NCBI GenBank assembly: GCA_963576475.1
Contig: OY754984.1
Span: forward strand, 19,369,215-19,433,214
Reading direction: 5' to 3'
Origin: Molanna angustata
Lineage: Eukaryota > Arthropoda > Insecta > Trichoptera > Molannidae
DNA length: 64,000 bases
The notes under the pieces were generated by a model. It was not told where the DNA came from and did not search any database. It saw only the letters and a program-made list of their open reading frames with translations. A program made the position numbers and the translations under genes. Within the stretch, counting starts at the first letter, position 1; every line of letters starts with the position of its first letter. Of the stretch, positions 46,516-59,300 are shown piece by piece.

Positions 46516-48384
46516 ATAAAATACTTTGCGCTTAATTTACAGAAAAATATTCAATTATTTGTGCATAAGTCAAGTGTAAAAACACACTCATTAACATATC
46601 TAGGTATATATTTCTTGAGTAAACTATGCTAATTAAAGATAAATTGTTCGTGATATTTAGTTTAATAATTAATTCATGATTCACACAAAATGGAGAATAA
46701 TATTAAGACGCAAACTTAAAATTATTATATTGCAACATTTGAATAAGAAACCATCAGAGAGTCTTTGTAAAAAATACTCACAAGGCACTATGTAATATTT
46801 CTTTTCTTTAATATGTGAGTTTTATTAATAATGCACAACTATCAAAACCTATTTAATACAGTAAAAAATCAATGCAATACTATGTATGTATGTATATTTA
46901 ATTTAGAATTTTCAAAGAAAACACAAGTTATTGAGAATGACTCAATCTTATATATAATTGTTTGTGACCGTGATAGTCGTAGAGCTTACTAAGTGAAAGA
47001 ATGCAGGTGACGTCACCTTTGCACAAATAAATTTTAGAACAGGGATACACTCTGATTTGAATCAATCAGTAAAATTAGTTGACGTTCAATATTAGCGCCA
47101 AAATTGCTGATTGCAATTCGGGCTAAGAGATTAGTGGATTGTATAATAATGTAAATAATTGCACCTTGTCATGGCGATGAGGTAAATAAAGGGATAAAAG
47201 AAATGGATCGAGAAAGGAAATCACCTACCAGTATGGAAAAAATTCTCGCCTTGATCTCTCACCCATTCCTACGAAAAATGCATAGATGCATAACGTAGTC
47301 CGAATTGACAACCGCTCAAGGTCGTGTGCGAACAAGTACTAGTGTGTTGGAGGTAGGAAGGGAACATAGCAGTTACATGGAGGGGAGGGGAGAAGGGACA
47401 AGACGGGTGATTTGTATTCACGTCAAAAAGTAATTACCGAACCGAACATTCGACTTTGTGTAGCGTACCGTGTATCTTTCTTGCCCAAAACTTTGTAACC
47501 ATGTTGCATGAAACTGTTACCCACATTCTCTTAATTGTTGAGCTCTACATGTTTAGTTTTAACAGCATATTCTTTTAACAAGTAATTGAATTTATTTTAT
47601 TAATCAAATAAAAAAGACAGTGTATAAACAATCTTCATCTATCCTCCATATTTACGAAGAATGAAGGGATAGCTGGAAGTCCACTTCACAAGAGGAGCAG
47701 ACCTCTTAAAAAAGACCCAAGGGTCTACATAATATAAAAAGAAGAAGTGTATAAACATTATATATGATTGAATGTTTGCAATTAATTAACAAAAATTACC
47801 AATCCTTAAAATTTATTTTGTATTCATACATATAAGATTTTGGTCAAAATGGCATAAAATGATTTGTAAAAATTAAAAAAAATATATAAAATTGTACCTA
47901 AACGTTAAAATAAATTCATTTTTTATAGTAAAAAATTGTTTAAATTTAACAACCAATGGTCAGATTGTCAGTTTCACAGCTAATTAAAAAAATATATTGA
48001 TATAAAAAATATTGAATTCAAAATTGGACGGTAAAATAACAAATATTGCACAATATATCAATCTTATTTGAAGGCTAAAAATGTAATAGTAGAAGAAATT
48101 ATTACATTAACATACAAATAAATATAAAAATTCAGGTGAGTAAAAAAATAAAGCATTTGAGTTACAGAATAATGATAATTAATTCTGAAGTTATATTAGG
48201 TACATTGTGGCAATAATAAATACTTATAAAATTAAATCATACATCAATGAGTATTGCATCATATTTACAAAAAGATATTAAGCATAAATTTATTAAATAA
48301 TTAAAGTATTCTTATTTTTAGCACCAAAGCTCCAAATTATCAAAGAAAACTAATAAAAAACAGTATTTAAAGGACATATAACAT
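46516..48384. other. Intergenic DNA after the LOA-like element
   Basis: Mostly AT-rich. A 47640-47752 stretch ends in AAAAAGAAGAAG and may be an RTE-like 3' end (RRPLKK-like reading). A GC-richer patch at 47160-47460 has no supported frame. Confidence 0.4.
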
Positions 48385-48720
48385 AAAATTAATATAGTGA
48401 CTGAAAACATGATATATTAAAACTGCCTAATACACTATGAAGTTACGTGTTAGTAAGTGTAATAATCGAGTGCGTTAAAAAGGGTTTATACGTGATTTAA
48501 ATTATGGGAAACCCAAAATTTGTTGATTTTTTGCAATTTTAGGAACAAATCTGACTTAAAACGAAAAAACTTTACCTGTTATTCACTTTGATTTTATGCA
48601 CTCTAAGCACATTAAAGATAAATTACTCTACGACAAATAGTTATGGAGTAATTTTTAAAAAATGCTGTAAAAAAGGATATTTTTGAAATTGGGGTGTTTA
48701 GGTGTATATGCCACATTAAA
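48385..48720 (-). repeat. Dispersed repeat P, inverted copy
   Basis: See the forward copy at 16340; the match covers most of the interval with scattered indels. Confidence 0.5.
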
Positions 48721-48949
48721 GGGATGTTTTCCTCATTAATAAATACAGTACAATCTTGTTGATCCGGCACTTCACTAAACAGGCACATAAAAATTAAAAA
48801 AAAACTGAATTGATTCATAAACAATTCAGTACAACATTAGAGATATACAGATACCCAAGACAATGTCAACTTTTGGTCAAAGACATTTTCAATTCCTTGG
48901 AGTTAAAGCATTCAATTTGATTCCTTGGAGTTAAAAAAAGGCCAATCAG

Positions 48950-49457
48950 TACTATTTATTCCATTCCAACAGCTGACATCTTGGCAACTGGGCTAGATGC
49001 TGGATTACATCATCACCATTAAATGGAAACATTTATCTGCGATACAAAGTTCTATTCCAACTAGACCATGGTTCTATGATATGAAATTTGATAAGCGTAC
49101 GGTGTCAACAGTTTGTAGAATGCGAATTGAACACTGTTGCATAAAAAGTCATCTGTATAAAATTAATTTTGTTGACTCACCCATTTGTGATTGTGTACGT
49201 GATGAGGAGGAAGATTTGAATCATGTATTTTTTAACTGTCAAAAATTCCCAACCCGTGAACTATACTTTAAAATGAACCCACTCCCCACCAGTATTGAGA
49301 TGCTCCCGTCATGCCTTAGTCCTCATACATTACGAATGATTTGTAAATTTATCAATGTCAACAGTTTAAAGATTTAGGACTGTACAGTCGTACATTCTTG
49401 AGTCTTTGAATTGTACTATAAACAAAATTATGCTGTGTTTAGGCAAAAAAAAAGGCT
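48950..49457 (+). mobile_element. I/Ingi-like LINE C-terminal fragment
   Basis: The open stretch 48997-49377 encodes the zinc-binding tail related to the copy at 54.3-55.7 kb: IPTRPWFYDMKFDKRTVST, HLYKINFVDSPICDC, then DLNHVFFNC. A poly-A-like stretch (49446-49453) follows. Only the last part of the polyprotein remains. Confidence 0.65.
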
Positions 49458-49584
49458 AAAAACATAAGTACTTTTAAAAATGGAATTAAAAAATATAAAA
49501 TCTTAAACTGCCTCAGAATAGGTTCACATCATATTAATATTTTCATATCATTTAATGATTCGGCGGATATTTTGTGGTAGTTAA

Positions 49585-49654
49585 TATTAACCATATTGAA
49601 TCATAAATTCGCTATATACCACTTGTTTTAATTTATGATTCAATATGGTTAATA
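49585..49654. repeat. Perfect hairpin, 25-bp stem, 20-nt loop
   Basis: Stem arms 49585-49609 and 49630-49654 (beginning TATTAACCATATTGAATCAT) are exact complements. Downstream of the diverged ENTPD gene's stop codon. No family match recognised. Confidence 0.9.
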
Positions 49655-50339
49655 CTTTCACATTAATTTCATATTTATACCTTCATGGTTCACTCAAGGT
49701 TTAAGAAATATTTCTATGTAATTAATTGTATTATAATGTATCTGGAAGTACAAAAGCTGCAATTAATAATTGTATTTTACAATAATTTTCAATTTTTACT
49801 CATTTTTCGTACATTTCAGTAAACACAATTTTCCATTATTCCTGCACTCTTTTGCCTTGATTAGTGTCGGATCAGCGAGATTGTACTGTATTATATCGTA
49901 TCGTGAATATAAAACTGGAGTGTGGGCAAATGCTAAGTTTGGAGATATTAGTTTGACCAAAACTTTTGGGGTACCAAAGCAATCGCCGGTCATTCCTTCT
50001 CCTTGGCGCAGTTGAAGACTTCAAAAGCTACTTGAAGATGACTGGATAACTCCTATATCTCCAAACTATAGAATTTGCACATACAGCTATACACTCACAG
50101 TGGGAGATGAACTAAAGGTTTTATATTACATTTCTTTACTTATAACAATAACCTGTGATAAAGTTTTATGTATGCAGTTCAATATCGCTTAATCATCTAG
50201 TAAATTAAATTAGTTTTGAAGCATCTGAACACGAGTGAAACTTCGAACATGAGAGAAAAATTGTGTTAGTAAATAATGATTGCATTAAATTAATATAATA
50301 TATTGTGATGAAGAGTTTGTTGACTAAAAAGATAAAATA

Positions 50340-53300
50340 TTATCTAACGGATACTTCAGTCAAATCAGCCAAAGTTCTGTAGGCAAGGCCGAGAGCCCAG
50401 TGTACTTTGTGACTGTTTATCTTCTTAAAGAACTGAAAATAAAACACAACTATTTATCAAAAATAATTTTTAATATTTTTTTATATAAAACAGTTTAAGA
50501 GGGTGATTGCTGCCAACGTACCTATTTTTTCAATTTGAATTTGCATCATTACCACAAAACGAATCATTTTGAAAAAAATAACCTAGTTAGTTTGGATATT
50601 AATAAAGAAAAATATACCTTAACTTTTTAATTATGTTCTGTATATATTCTTGTAGGAAAATAATAAGCATACCCCGATTTTTGACATTTATCTTAAATTT
50701 CTAAAAAAACTATAAGGTATCATTATATTTTTTTATAAATTAAAGAAGATCAAAATATCTGGAAAAATATGATGTAACGTTGCATTAATGCATCAGGTTA
50801 AGTAAATAAACCAGAAAAACTTTTATTTCGCAATGGCGCTGAATGGAAAATAAATGTTTTTTTAGGTTTATTTACTAAACCTGAAGCATTAATGCAAAGT
50901 CACATCATATTTTTCTAGATATTTTTGTCTTCTATAATTAAAAAAAAATATGTTGAACTATGACCTATATTTTATTAAAAATATAAGATAAACGTTGAAA
51001 ATCGGGGTATGCCATTATTTTTCTACAAGAATTTATACAGAACATTATCAAAAAGTAAAGATATATTTTTCTTTATTAATACCCAAACTATCTAAATTAT
51101 TTTTTTCAAAACGATTTGATAAGAAATAATGATGGTATATCAAATTGAAAAATAGGTATGTTGGCAGCAGTTCCCCCCTTAATTTCACAGCTATATAGTG
51201 TTGCACGTAAAAGTGCATTCCGTGGTAATGTTGGTACAGCTGTCAGTCAGATAAACTGAATAATGTTGCCATATTACCAAATTAAGTTCCTCTAATCTCA
51301 AAATAATAAGGATTTCCAAAAGAAAACAATACCCCCTATTCAGTAACTATTGTAACTAAAATAGGAACGTCCTAAAATTGTAGATTTTTGATTTACGGTC
51401 TTATTTCAGAGTTATAAAAAATAAATTTGGATTAAATGGAATAGGAACGTACTTATTTTGGCCGGCACCTTCTTAAAAAGTTACTGAATCAGACGTATTA
51501 TGAATTATAAAATTATAAAATTTTCATTATTTTCATAATTATTCAAAATACGTCCAATTCAGAAACTTTTAAAGAACGTTCCGGCCAATATACATACGTT
51601 CCTATTCCATTTAGTCAAAGTTGATATTTTATAACGCTGAAATAAGACCGTAAATCTACAATTTTATAACGTTCCTATTTTAGTTACAATAGTTACTGAA
51701 TAGGGGGTATTCTGAATTAAATACAATAGAATGATACATGTCTTCTATAATAATTTTAAACAAAATAAACTTACTTTTGTAACGATTTGTGCAGATTTAT
51801 CAGAAATAACTTTTGCAAGTATAACAAAATAAGAAAAAAAATCTTAATTGTAGGGAACATCCTGTTTTAAAAGTATAACAACACCGAATGCAATCATACC
51901 AATATGACTAAATTAAATTATAATTACGGACACATTTGATTGTTGGAATAATTCATTCATTCATACCATCAAGGTATATCCCACAATGTGGGGTGACAGC
52001 TGGGCGGGTGAGCATCACCTTATAAAAGGGTGCGCAACAAATGCGTGTATGCCCACACACCAGTCTCGTCTCACCTATAAAGGCACAACATTCAGAATGG
52101 ATGGTGAACCTCATTGCTGAACTATGTGAGTTGTTATTGTTGCCTGTTGTATTTTCGACTATCCGACGGGTACGGGAGACTCGAAAACAAAAATAGAAAA
52201 GAGTGGAAGCACTATTCTAAGCCGGAGCCTCACAGCATTGCTTGAATAATGAGTACGCTAAATACTAAAAATACATTTTCGGTAGGTGTGCTGATTTTGC
52301 CTTTAAATGGATGGCGAGAGTCCCCTAAATTTGATTGCTGATGGTGCGTGTTAAATTAATATTTAACATAGTATCTGTTAGTTGCCCAAAAAGTAATGTA
52401 AAATAAAATATAGAAAAATTTAAAATTGAGGGTTTTCATTCTACCATTTGACCGGACTTGCCCCCTGATGAATAAAACAAATTTTATAAAAATATATTAT
52501 TGAGTAACCATAGAAACTGAAAATGCATGAAATTATAAAGTTGTTACCAATAATCTATAGACAAAAGCAAAATTTCACACTGTGTGACTATGGCCCGGTA
52601 TTACAGTCTCAGTTTAAGAGCTAAACTCAAGTTTTACAAAAAAATAGCGTATTACAGTGTCCGTTTAGGCCTAATCTTCCCTCAAATACGTCACTAAAAC
52701 GACAAATATTTAACTCAACGTTTCTGGCGGATTAAGTACTTAACGGTGAGTCAACTGTCATTTGCTAGGCAACGCATATAGTTTCAGTTTCTATCACTAG
52801 AGGCGTTAGGCAACACGTGTAGTTTCATTGTTCTATCACTAGAGGCGTAAGTTGTATCGACGGTGGCGCCACACAACAAAACAAATTGACAGCCATATTG
52901 AAACGAACATGGGCATTTAAAAGCATTATTTTGGTGAAAAAAAAAAAAATTTACCATGTTGGATAATAAAACAATAGTATTTCAAGTCGTAGCGTCCCGT
53001 TTTGTAGTTCGTATTATTTGAGGTTATTTAAAATTTGACAGATAATAACCACAGAAAAAGTAAAATATGTCTATAATTGAAGATTTAGTAACTGACATGT
53101 CATATTACACTGTAATACGGAAATGGATTAAATCTCCCCTTAACATTAATCTTGAGTTTAACAAACTCAATGAGTTGAGGGCCGACTGTAATACCGCGCC
53201 TATGCCACCAAAATTTGGTGGCAATCAATATATAGTGTTTGAATATTTTCAGAATAGTTTGGAATGAAAATTGAAACAGTACTCAACACTAATATTAAAC

Positions 53301-56300
53301 AGTACATGTTGTCAACAAAGGGATTTAAATTTCGCAAAGCAAATACTTTTACTGCTATATAAATGTGTCATCTATGGTGTCATCAATATCTGATTTATAT
53401 TTAAACATTGAATGTGTTTAGGATACTCCCATTCCACTTCACTTTGTGTACCAATCCCCTGGCCTAAAGTCATAGCTTATGACAGCTCTGTATATTCCTT
53501 ACTCTGTGGTGGGCTCACATTCTTACTATAAACTTATCCTTTAGATATTTTAGAAAATAAGAAACGAAATAGGTACCTTCAGTTTTGTCTTGATGTCGAC
53601 ATGTAGTATGTCCTCTAGTAAAATTGAGATATAAGTGAGATCAAAGCATATCCACGGCTGATCAACGTTAGAATTGATACATTCCCCGTTTAATGCACTC
53701 AGCAATTCAGCCATCGTTATGCTACCACCTATTATTGGATCTGAAAAACATATTGAATATAATAGAGAGAAGTAGTGTCCATGTGGCTCGCTTATTCTGG
53801 CTAGTACTCTGGTCGCCTGTGCTCGTGGGCCTGGATTTGTGATTCCAGCGAAACTACAATTGCGTTTCTCTTTTTTATTTAAAGAAGAATAAGAAAAGAG
53901 ATTAATTCAAAACAATATACCCGATATAATATTGCACAGTAGCCATCTGTGGAACAGCACTTTTGATCGATCAAAGATTCTCGAAGCTATTCACTCCGTT
54001 ATGAAACATACTTATCTCTCAATGTTTGTCTGAATAACACTGTGTTAAATTTCTATCAACATCGTTAAACACCTAAAATATTGAATTTATTTATTGAAAT
54101 TAAGTTGTTGAAGTTAGGTGAAACTATAACAAATTTGTGTTGAATAAGTACATCTTTTATTTAGAAGCTCATCATCAGACGAGGAGAGGAGAGGAGGGAA
54201 CAAGTATATGATAAGGAGACAAATCTGTGTTATATGTAAGGAAATGATTCCTCAGATTTCTATTGAAAGTGTTTTTTTTTTTTGACCTTCGCCTTTTGGC
54301 GTTCTTGGTCAGTCTCGAGTTTTTTTTTTTTTTAATTCATTTTAAATTACTTAACTAATATTTAACAATTACAAGAATATATTTCATTCTTATTGTTATA
54401 TTCAATTGTATTGAGTATCATGTCTAGCTAAGTATAAATTTGTGTATATCATTTTATTAATGACTGTAAATTGAATAAATAAATAAAAAAAAAAGAACTT
54501 AAAGCTTGAGGGAGTTCTCCCGAGCAAACCAACCAAGAGACCTCACAATACTCAATGATGGATCAGCAAGAACAAGCGAAAGCTGGGTAGGAAACCCCAC
54601 TCCCGCCCGTCTCAGCATCTCCATCAAAGAGTTTGTACCTCTCATGTGTGCACATTCCATGATCAAATGATTTGCATCACCCAGCTCTGAGCCACAAACG
54701 CAATGCGGTGAATCTATGATATTTATTTTGTGGAGGTGGGCAGGAGAGAGACTGTGGCCAGATCTTAGTCGACAGACCAGAGAAATCTGGCATCTTGGTA
54801 TATTTAGATTCTAGAACCACGGAACTTTTGGAATATGTGGCTGGATCTCTCCAAACCATCGACCTCGCAAAGCCAAAGACCCTCTCCAACTCCTCTCCCA
54901 TTCTTCTAATGCACTCCCCTTGCAGCCCAGAATTAAGTCTGTATATGGGATTTGATTGATCTTCCCACACATGGTGACTGTAGCCTCCTTTGCCATTTCA
55001 TCTGCTCTCTCATTCCCCGCAATACCCCTGTGACCAGGTAGCCAGGCCAGAACTACAGATTGCTTATTGCAGTGTAGAAGATACGGTTGAGATTTCACTC
55101 TATTGACCAACAGATTTGTTTCACCCTTAAATGGACAGGACAATAATTTTTTTAGGAAGCTAAGTGAGTCTGTAAAAATTATTGCACGATGATTTTTTTC
55201 ATTATGAATATGAATCAATGCCTGCATAATAGCACATCCCTCAGCTGTGAATATTGATGCCTCTTTGGGGAGATTAAATCCCTCTTCGATATTCAACGTT
55301 GAGTCGAAGAATGCGCACCCGACAAAAGGCGCCGAAGGGGATTTTGATCCATCGGTGTAAATTATGTTGTAGCCCCCAAAATTCTCCACAAATGAACCGA
55401 AAAGAGACCGTAAAATTGGGGGTTGGGAATGTATAGTATTTTCCTTCAACCAATCTTCGTTCAATCTAATATCTGGAATATGAGTGAGAGAGTCATATGT
55501 TGTGTCAAATGTTGGGTTATTGAATGTTCTGATGCATTTCAATGCAGAGAAAGAAAGATTTTCGAAGCTATTTACGAGTGAACTTGGGTTGTTATCAAAA
55601 AATGTGAATAATGCCTTAATTTTTTTTATTAGAAAGTGAGATTTCATTGTATAGACTCGAAGGAAGAATTTATCACTCAAATATTGTCTCCGGATACTAA
55701 GAGGCTGATCCACACACTCCACCTGTAGCACATTTGATGGAGTGGATATTGAAAGTGTTAATGAAACTCGAAGTTGCGATGGGATGTGATTCCAAAGTTG
55801 GGCTGCTTGTATGGAGAAATATGTTTTAGTTTAAATATGATTTTAATTTATTTAATCTACAACGTAAAAATAAAAAAAAAAGCTTATTGTAATTACCTAC
55901 TAATCCGGCTTCAGCTGATTTATCGAAGAAATGACCGAAAACGCTGAGGTCCTGCCCCGGTGATATTTTGGGTACAGGTAACAACTCCAGACGATTCCTG
56001 ACATACTTCAAGATGAGGTCCCGACACCGATCCATCCTCACAACTGGAATACGGTCAGAGACGGTACGTTCAGTCTCCTTCACGTTTATGTATTTTATAT
56101 CTTTTTGCGAGCCACTGGAAAATTTATTTAAAATTCACATTAATACATTGATATGAAAGTATGTATTCTTACTTGATGATTTTTGGGTGTCCCGTAAGTC
56201 GGGTAGTGGAAAATATAAAAGACAAAATAACGTATCATATAGTTCAGCAATGAGGTTCACCACTCCGAATGTAGTGCTTTTTAGGTGAGACGAGACTGGT

Positions 56301-59300
56301 GTGTGGGTATACACGCATGTGTTGTGCACCCTTTTATAAGGTAATGCACAACCGCGCACCTGTCGCTGGTTACCCTACAATGTGGGTTATGCTGTGATGT
56401 AAAAAATGAAACATGCAGTATTTAATTTAATAAAAAAAATGTTGGTTACATTTCCTATAGTACAGTACAGTTAAATAACACATCACATTGTTCTGCAATG
56501 AGGTTCACCACTCTGAATGTAGTGCTTTTTAGGTAAGACGAGACTGGTGTGTGGGGATACACACATGTATCGTGCTTCCTTTTTTAAATATAAATGTTTT
56601 AGTTTCACTTGTAATTTAAATACAGGCACTAATTGATATTGACCATCGTCAGTGTGCCTTTTATAAAGTAGTGCACACCTATCACTGGTTGATGGTATGA
56701 ATGAATGTTCAATTATGACGGTTGTACACACTCGTAGAGACACCCCGAGAGAGTCCGAGAATGAGTGTGTAAATGGAGGCCTTGTCTCGTCAAGCTCTTT
56801 TGTGCCTCGCCTTGATCAGTCTCGGTGGCTTGTCGGTTTTTTGCTTCTGAGTCAAAGGATCTCGTTGGATATCGCGAGGAAAATGAGAGCGAGCATGTTC
56901 ACACTCGGTCATTTAGTTGCCGATTGGCGAGTGTGTACAGCCGGCATTATATATATTTATGATTATTAAAAATCTCCAATACCTGACAAAGAGATCAAGA
57001 TCCCCATACTTCCAATATTTATCCTTGATGAGGGGATTCAGACACTGCGATGTCAAGTGTGTTGTATTTTCTGGATTCTCTCCGATGATCACACCAAACC
57101 TGACGGCCATGAGGCCCATATTTGAATAACTGAAAATTCAATAACAAATGATTAATTAAAAAAAAAAAAAACACAAACAAATTTTGTGGTCGCTATGAAG
57201 TTATCTGTTTTATAAATTTTACAATTATTTAAAAATGTACCAAAAAATGAATATAATTTATTTCTTTATTTGAATTCTGAAAATATTAATAAATGTTAAA
57301 TTTATTTTCTTGGGCAACTAACAGAAGACTTATCTTATGTAGACCATGAAGGTATAATAGACTGGAGGAGCCATTTGTACGTTAAAAATGCAATCAAATT
57401 CCCCCTAGTATGAATTTAGTCACAAGTTACAGTATTGACAATAATAAGTATAAAATAAGTACTTTTTTTAACTTATGGCAATTTTTGATGTAGACTTATA
57501 TTATGTATCGTCTCACAAATCCGGGGGGACAAGTCCTGTCAAACGGTGGAATCAAAACCCTCATGACAACCCATATTGTGGATATAATTATCTTATGGAG
57601 TCCAATGACATCTTAAGATATTATACAACTCCATAAGATTTGGTATCTGTGCGGGCGTCCTGGGCTCGATCCCCAGCAGAGGAAAAATTTGTTTAAATTA
57701 ATTTCTCACGCTAATATTGCTTCTCTAGGCTGGAAACACTGGTTAGTTGGAAGAAATTGCCATATGGCAATAAACTTGGGTGCAAGAAGTGTTTATTATA
57801 TTTTTTTTATAATTATATACACGATATAGGTTATCATGAGAGTTTTGATTCCACCGTTTGACTAGACTTGTCCCCCAGACTGAAGACATAATAAAAAAAA
57901 ACTATCCATTAGAAATCGAACCCGGAACCAGGAATCATATATCTAAACAACTTGGCCACGAAGAGGTGAGAAAAATTGTTGTGGATAAGATTGAATAATA
58001 ACAAACTTCAAGTTCCAACATGGTCTGTCAAATGACTTTCTTAAGATGGCTTTGAAATAGGGTTGTTGGTTATTTTTGATGCAAATTAAAAGCTTAATAA
58101 AATAAACAGGCGAAGAATGGGGTAAAAAAAACTGTAACCAAAAATACACACACCTATTAGTGAAAATAGATAAATTTCTTTCATTTGGTCCTTTTATTCT
58201 AACAGTATTCATAGCACCAACTTCCTTGGTCTCTGTAGTCAGATGGGCAAAGTTATCGTCCACATCTAACACAGCATATGTTGATTTACTTTCATCTGAA
58301 AAAGAATTAGGTTGTTTTTATTAAATAAACTACGGAAAAGAAATAGGCTATATATAACTGTCAGAATACAACAATACATTTCATCTTCCCACCTGTCATA
58401 ACAATCATGCCCAGTATACTTTAGTACAGTGGTTCCCAAACTTTTAATTTTGCGTACCACACACGAAATTATAAATCAGTAGCGTACCACTGAACTGTAA
58501 CCGTTAAAAAAAACCTTCAAAATGGTAAAGTAATAAAAACTGCAACAACTTTTTATGACAACATTTTAATTTATTAATTATAGGAAAATAATACAATATT
58601 CTTAGTGCGAAAAATGGTACTGCATGTTCGAGACAAGATAGGAAATATCTGGCTCAGTTGTACTTAATTTTAAGAGCAAATCGGGATCAACGTTAAACTT
58701 ATTACGATATTTGTTTTTAATTATCAACATAGCAGAAAATCCGCGTTCACAGAATGTTGTAAATGGAATTAGTTGTAAAAGTTGTAAATGGAATTAGAAA
58801 CAGTAATGCTTTTCTGGACAGCGATGGATATTCATTTTTAACTTTTAGCCAAAATTCTTGCAAACCTCCATCGCAAGATAGCTCTATCAGAGATTCCTTT
58901 CACTCAGACTTATTTTTTTTTTAATGCGCTGGCCAGCGACAGTGCGGCTAATTACTGAAAACAAATTGTGTCAGAGCGCGAGATTTAAAAACGTTTCATC
59001 TAATTATTTACTCATTTACTGTGTATGTCCTATGGCCATGGCTGCTTGCGTATCACCTTAATAATTGTCGCGTACCACCAGTGGTGGATCACTGCTTTAG
59101 TAAATAACACTTCTTTAATGTACAATCAAAATTAAAAGAAATATTTTTTTCCCATACCAAACATTCCACACAACTGATGCTCGATTTTTTATGAATTATA
59201 TATTTCCTTAGAAAAATATAAGAGTTAAGTACTATTTTATCTGTGGTTTACGCTTCTTAACACAATATTTTTATGTACTAAATTTTAGTGTATAAAAACA

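Noticed and set aside
49770..50015. 81-codon ORF near the end of the diverged ENTPD gene
   Set aside because: No recognisable motif; part of a decayed AT-rich stretch and on the strand opposite the gene.
29755..53365. Matching sequence at 29.8 kb and 53.3 kb as shared intron sequence of the two ENTPD paralogues
   Set aside because: The two pieces lie in non-equivalent introns, so they are copies of a dispersed repeat and not relics of the gene duplication.
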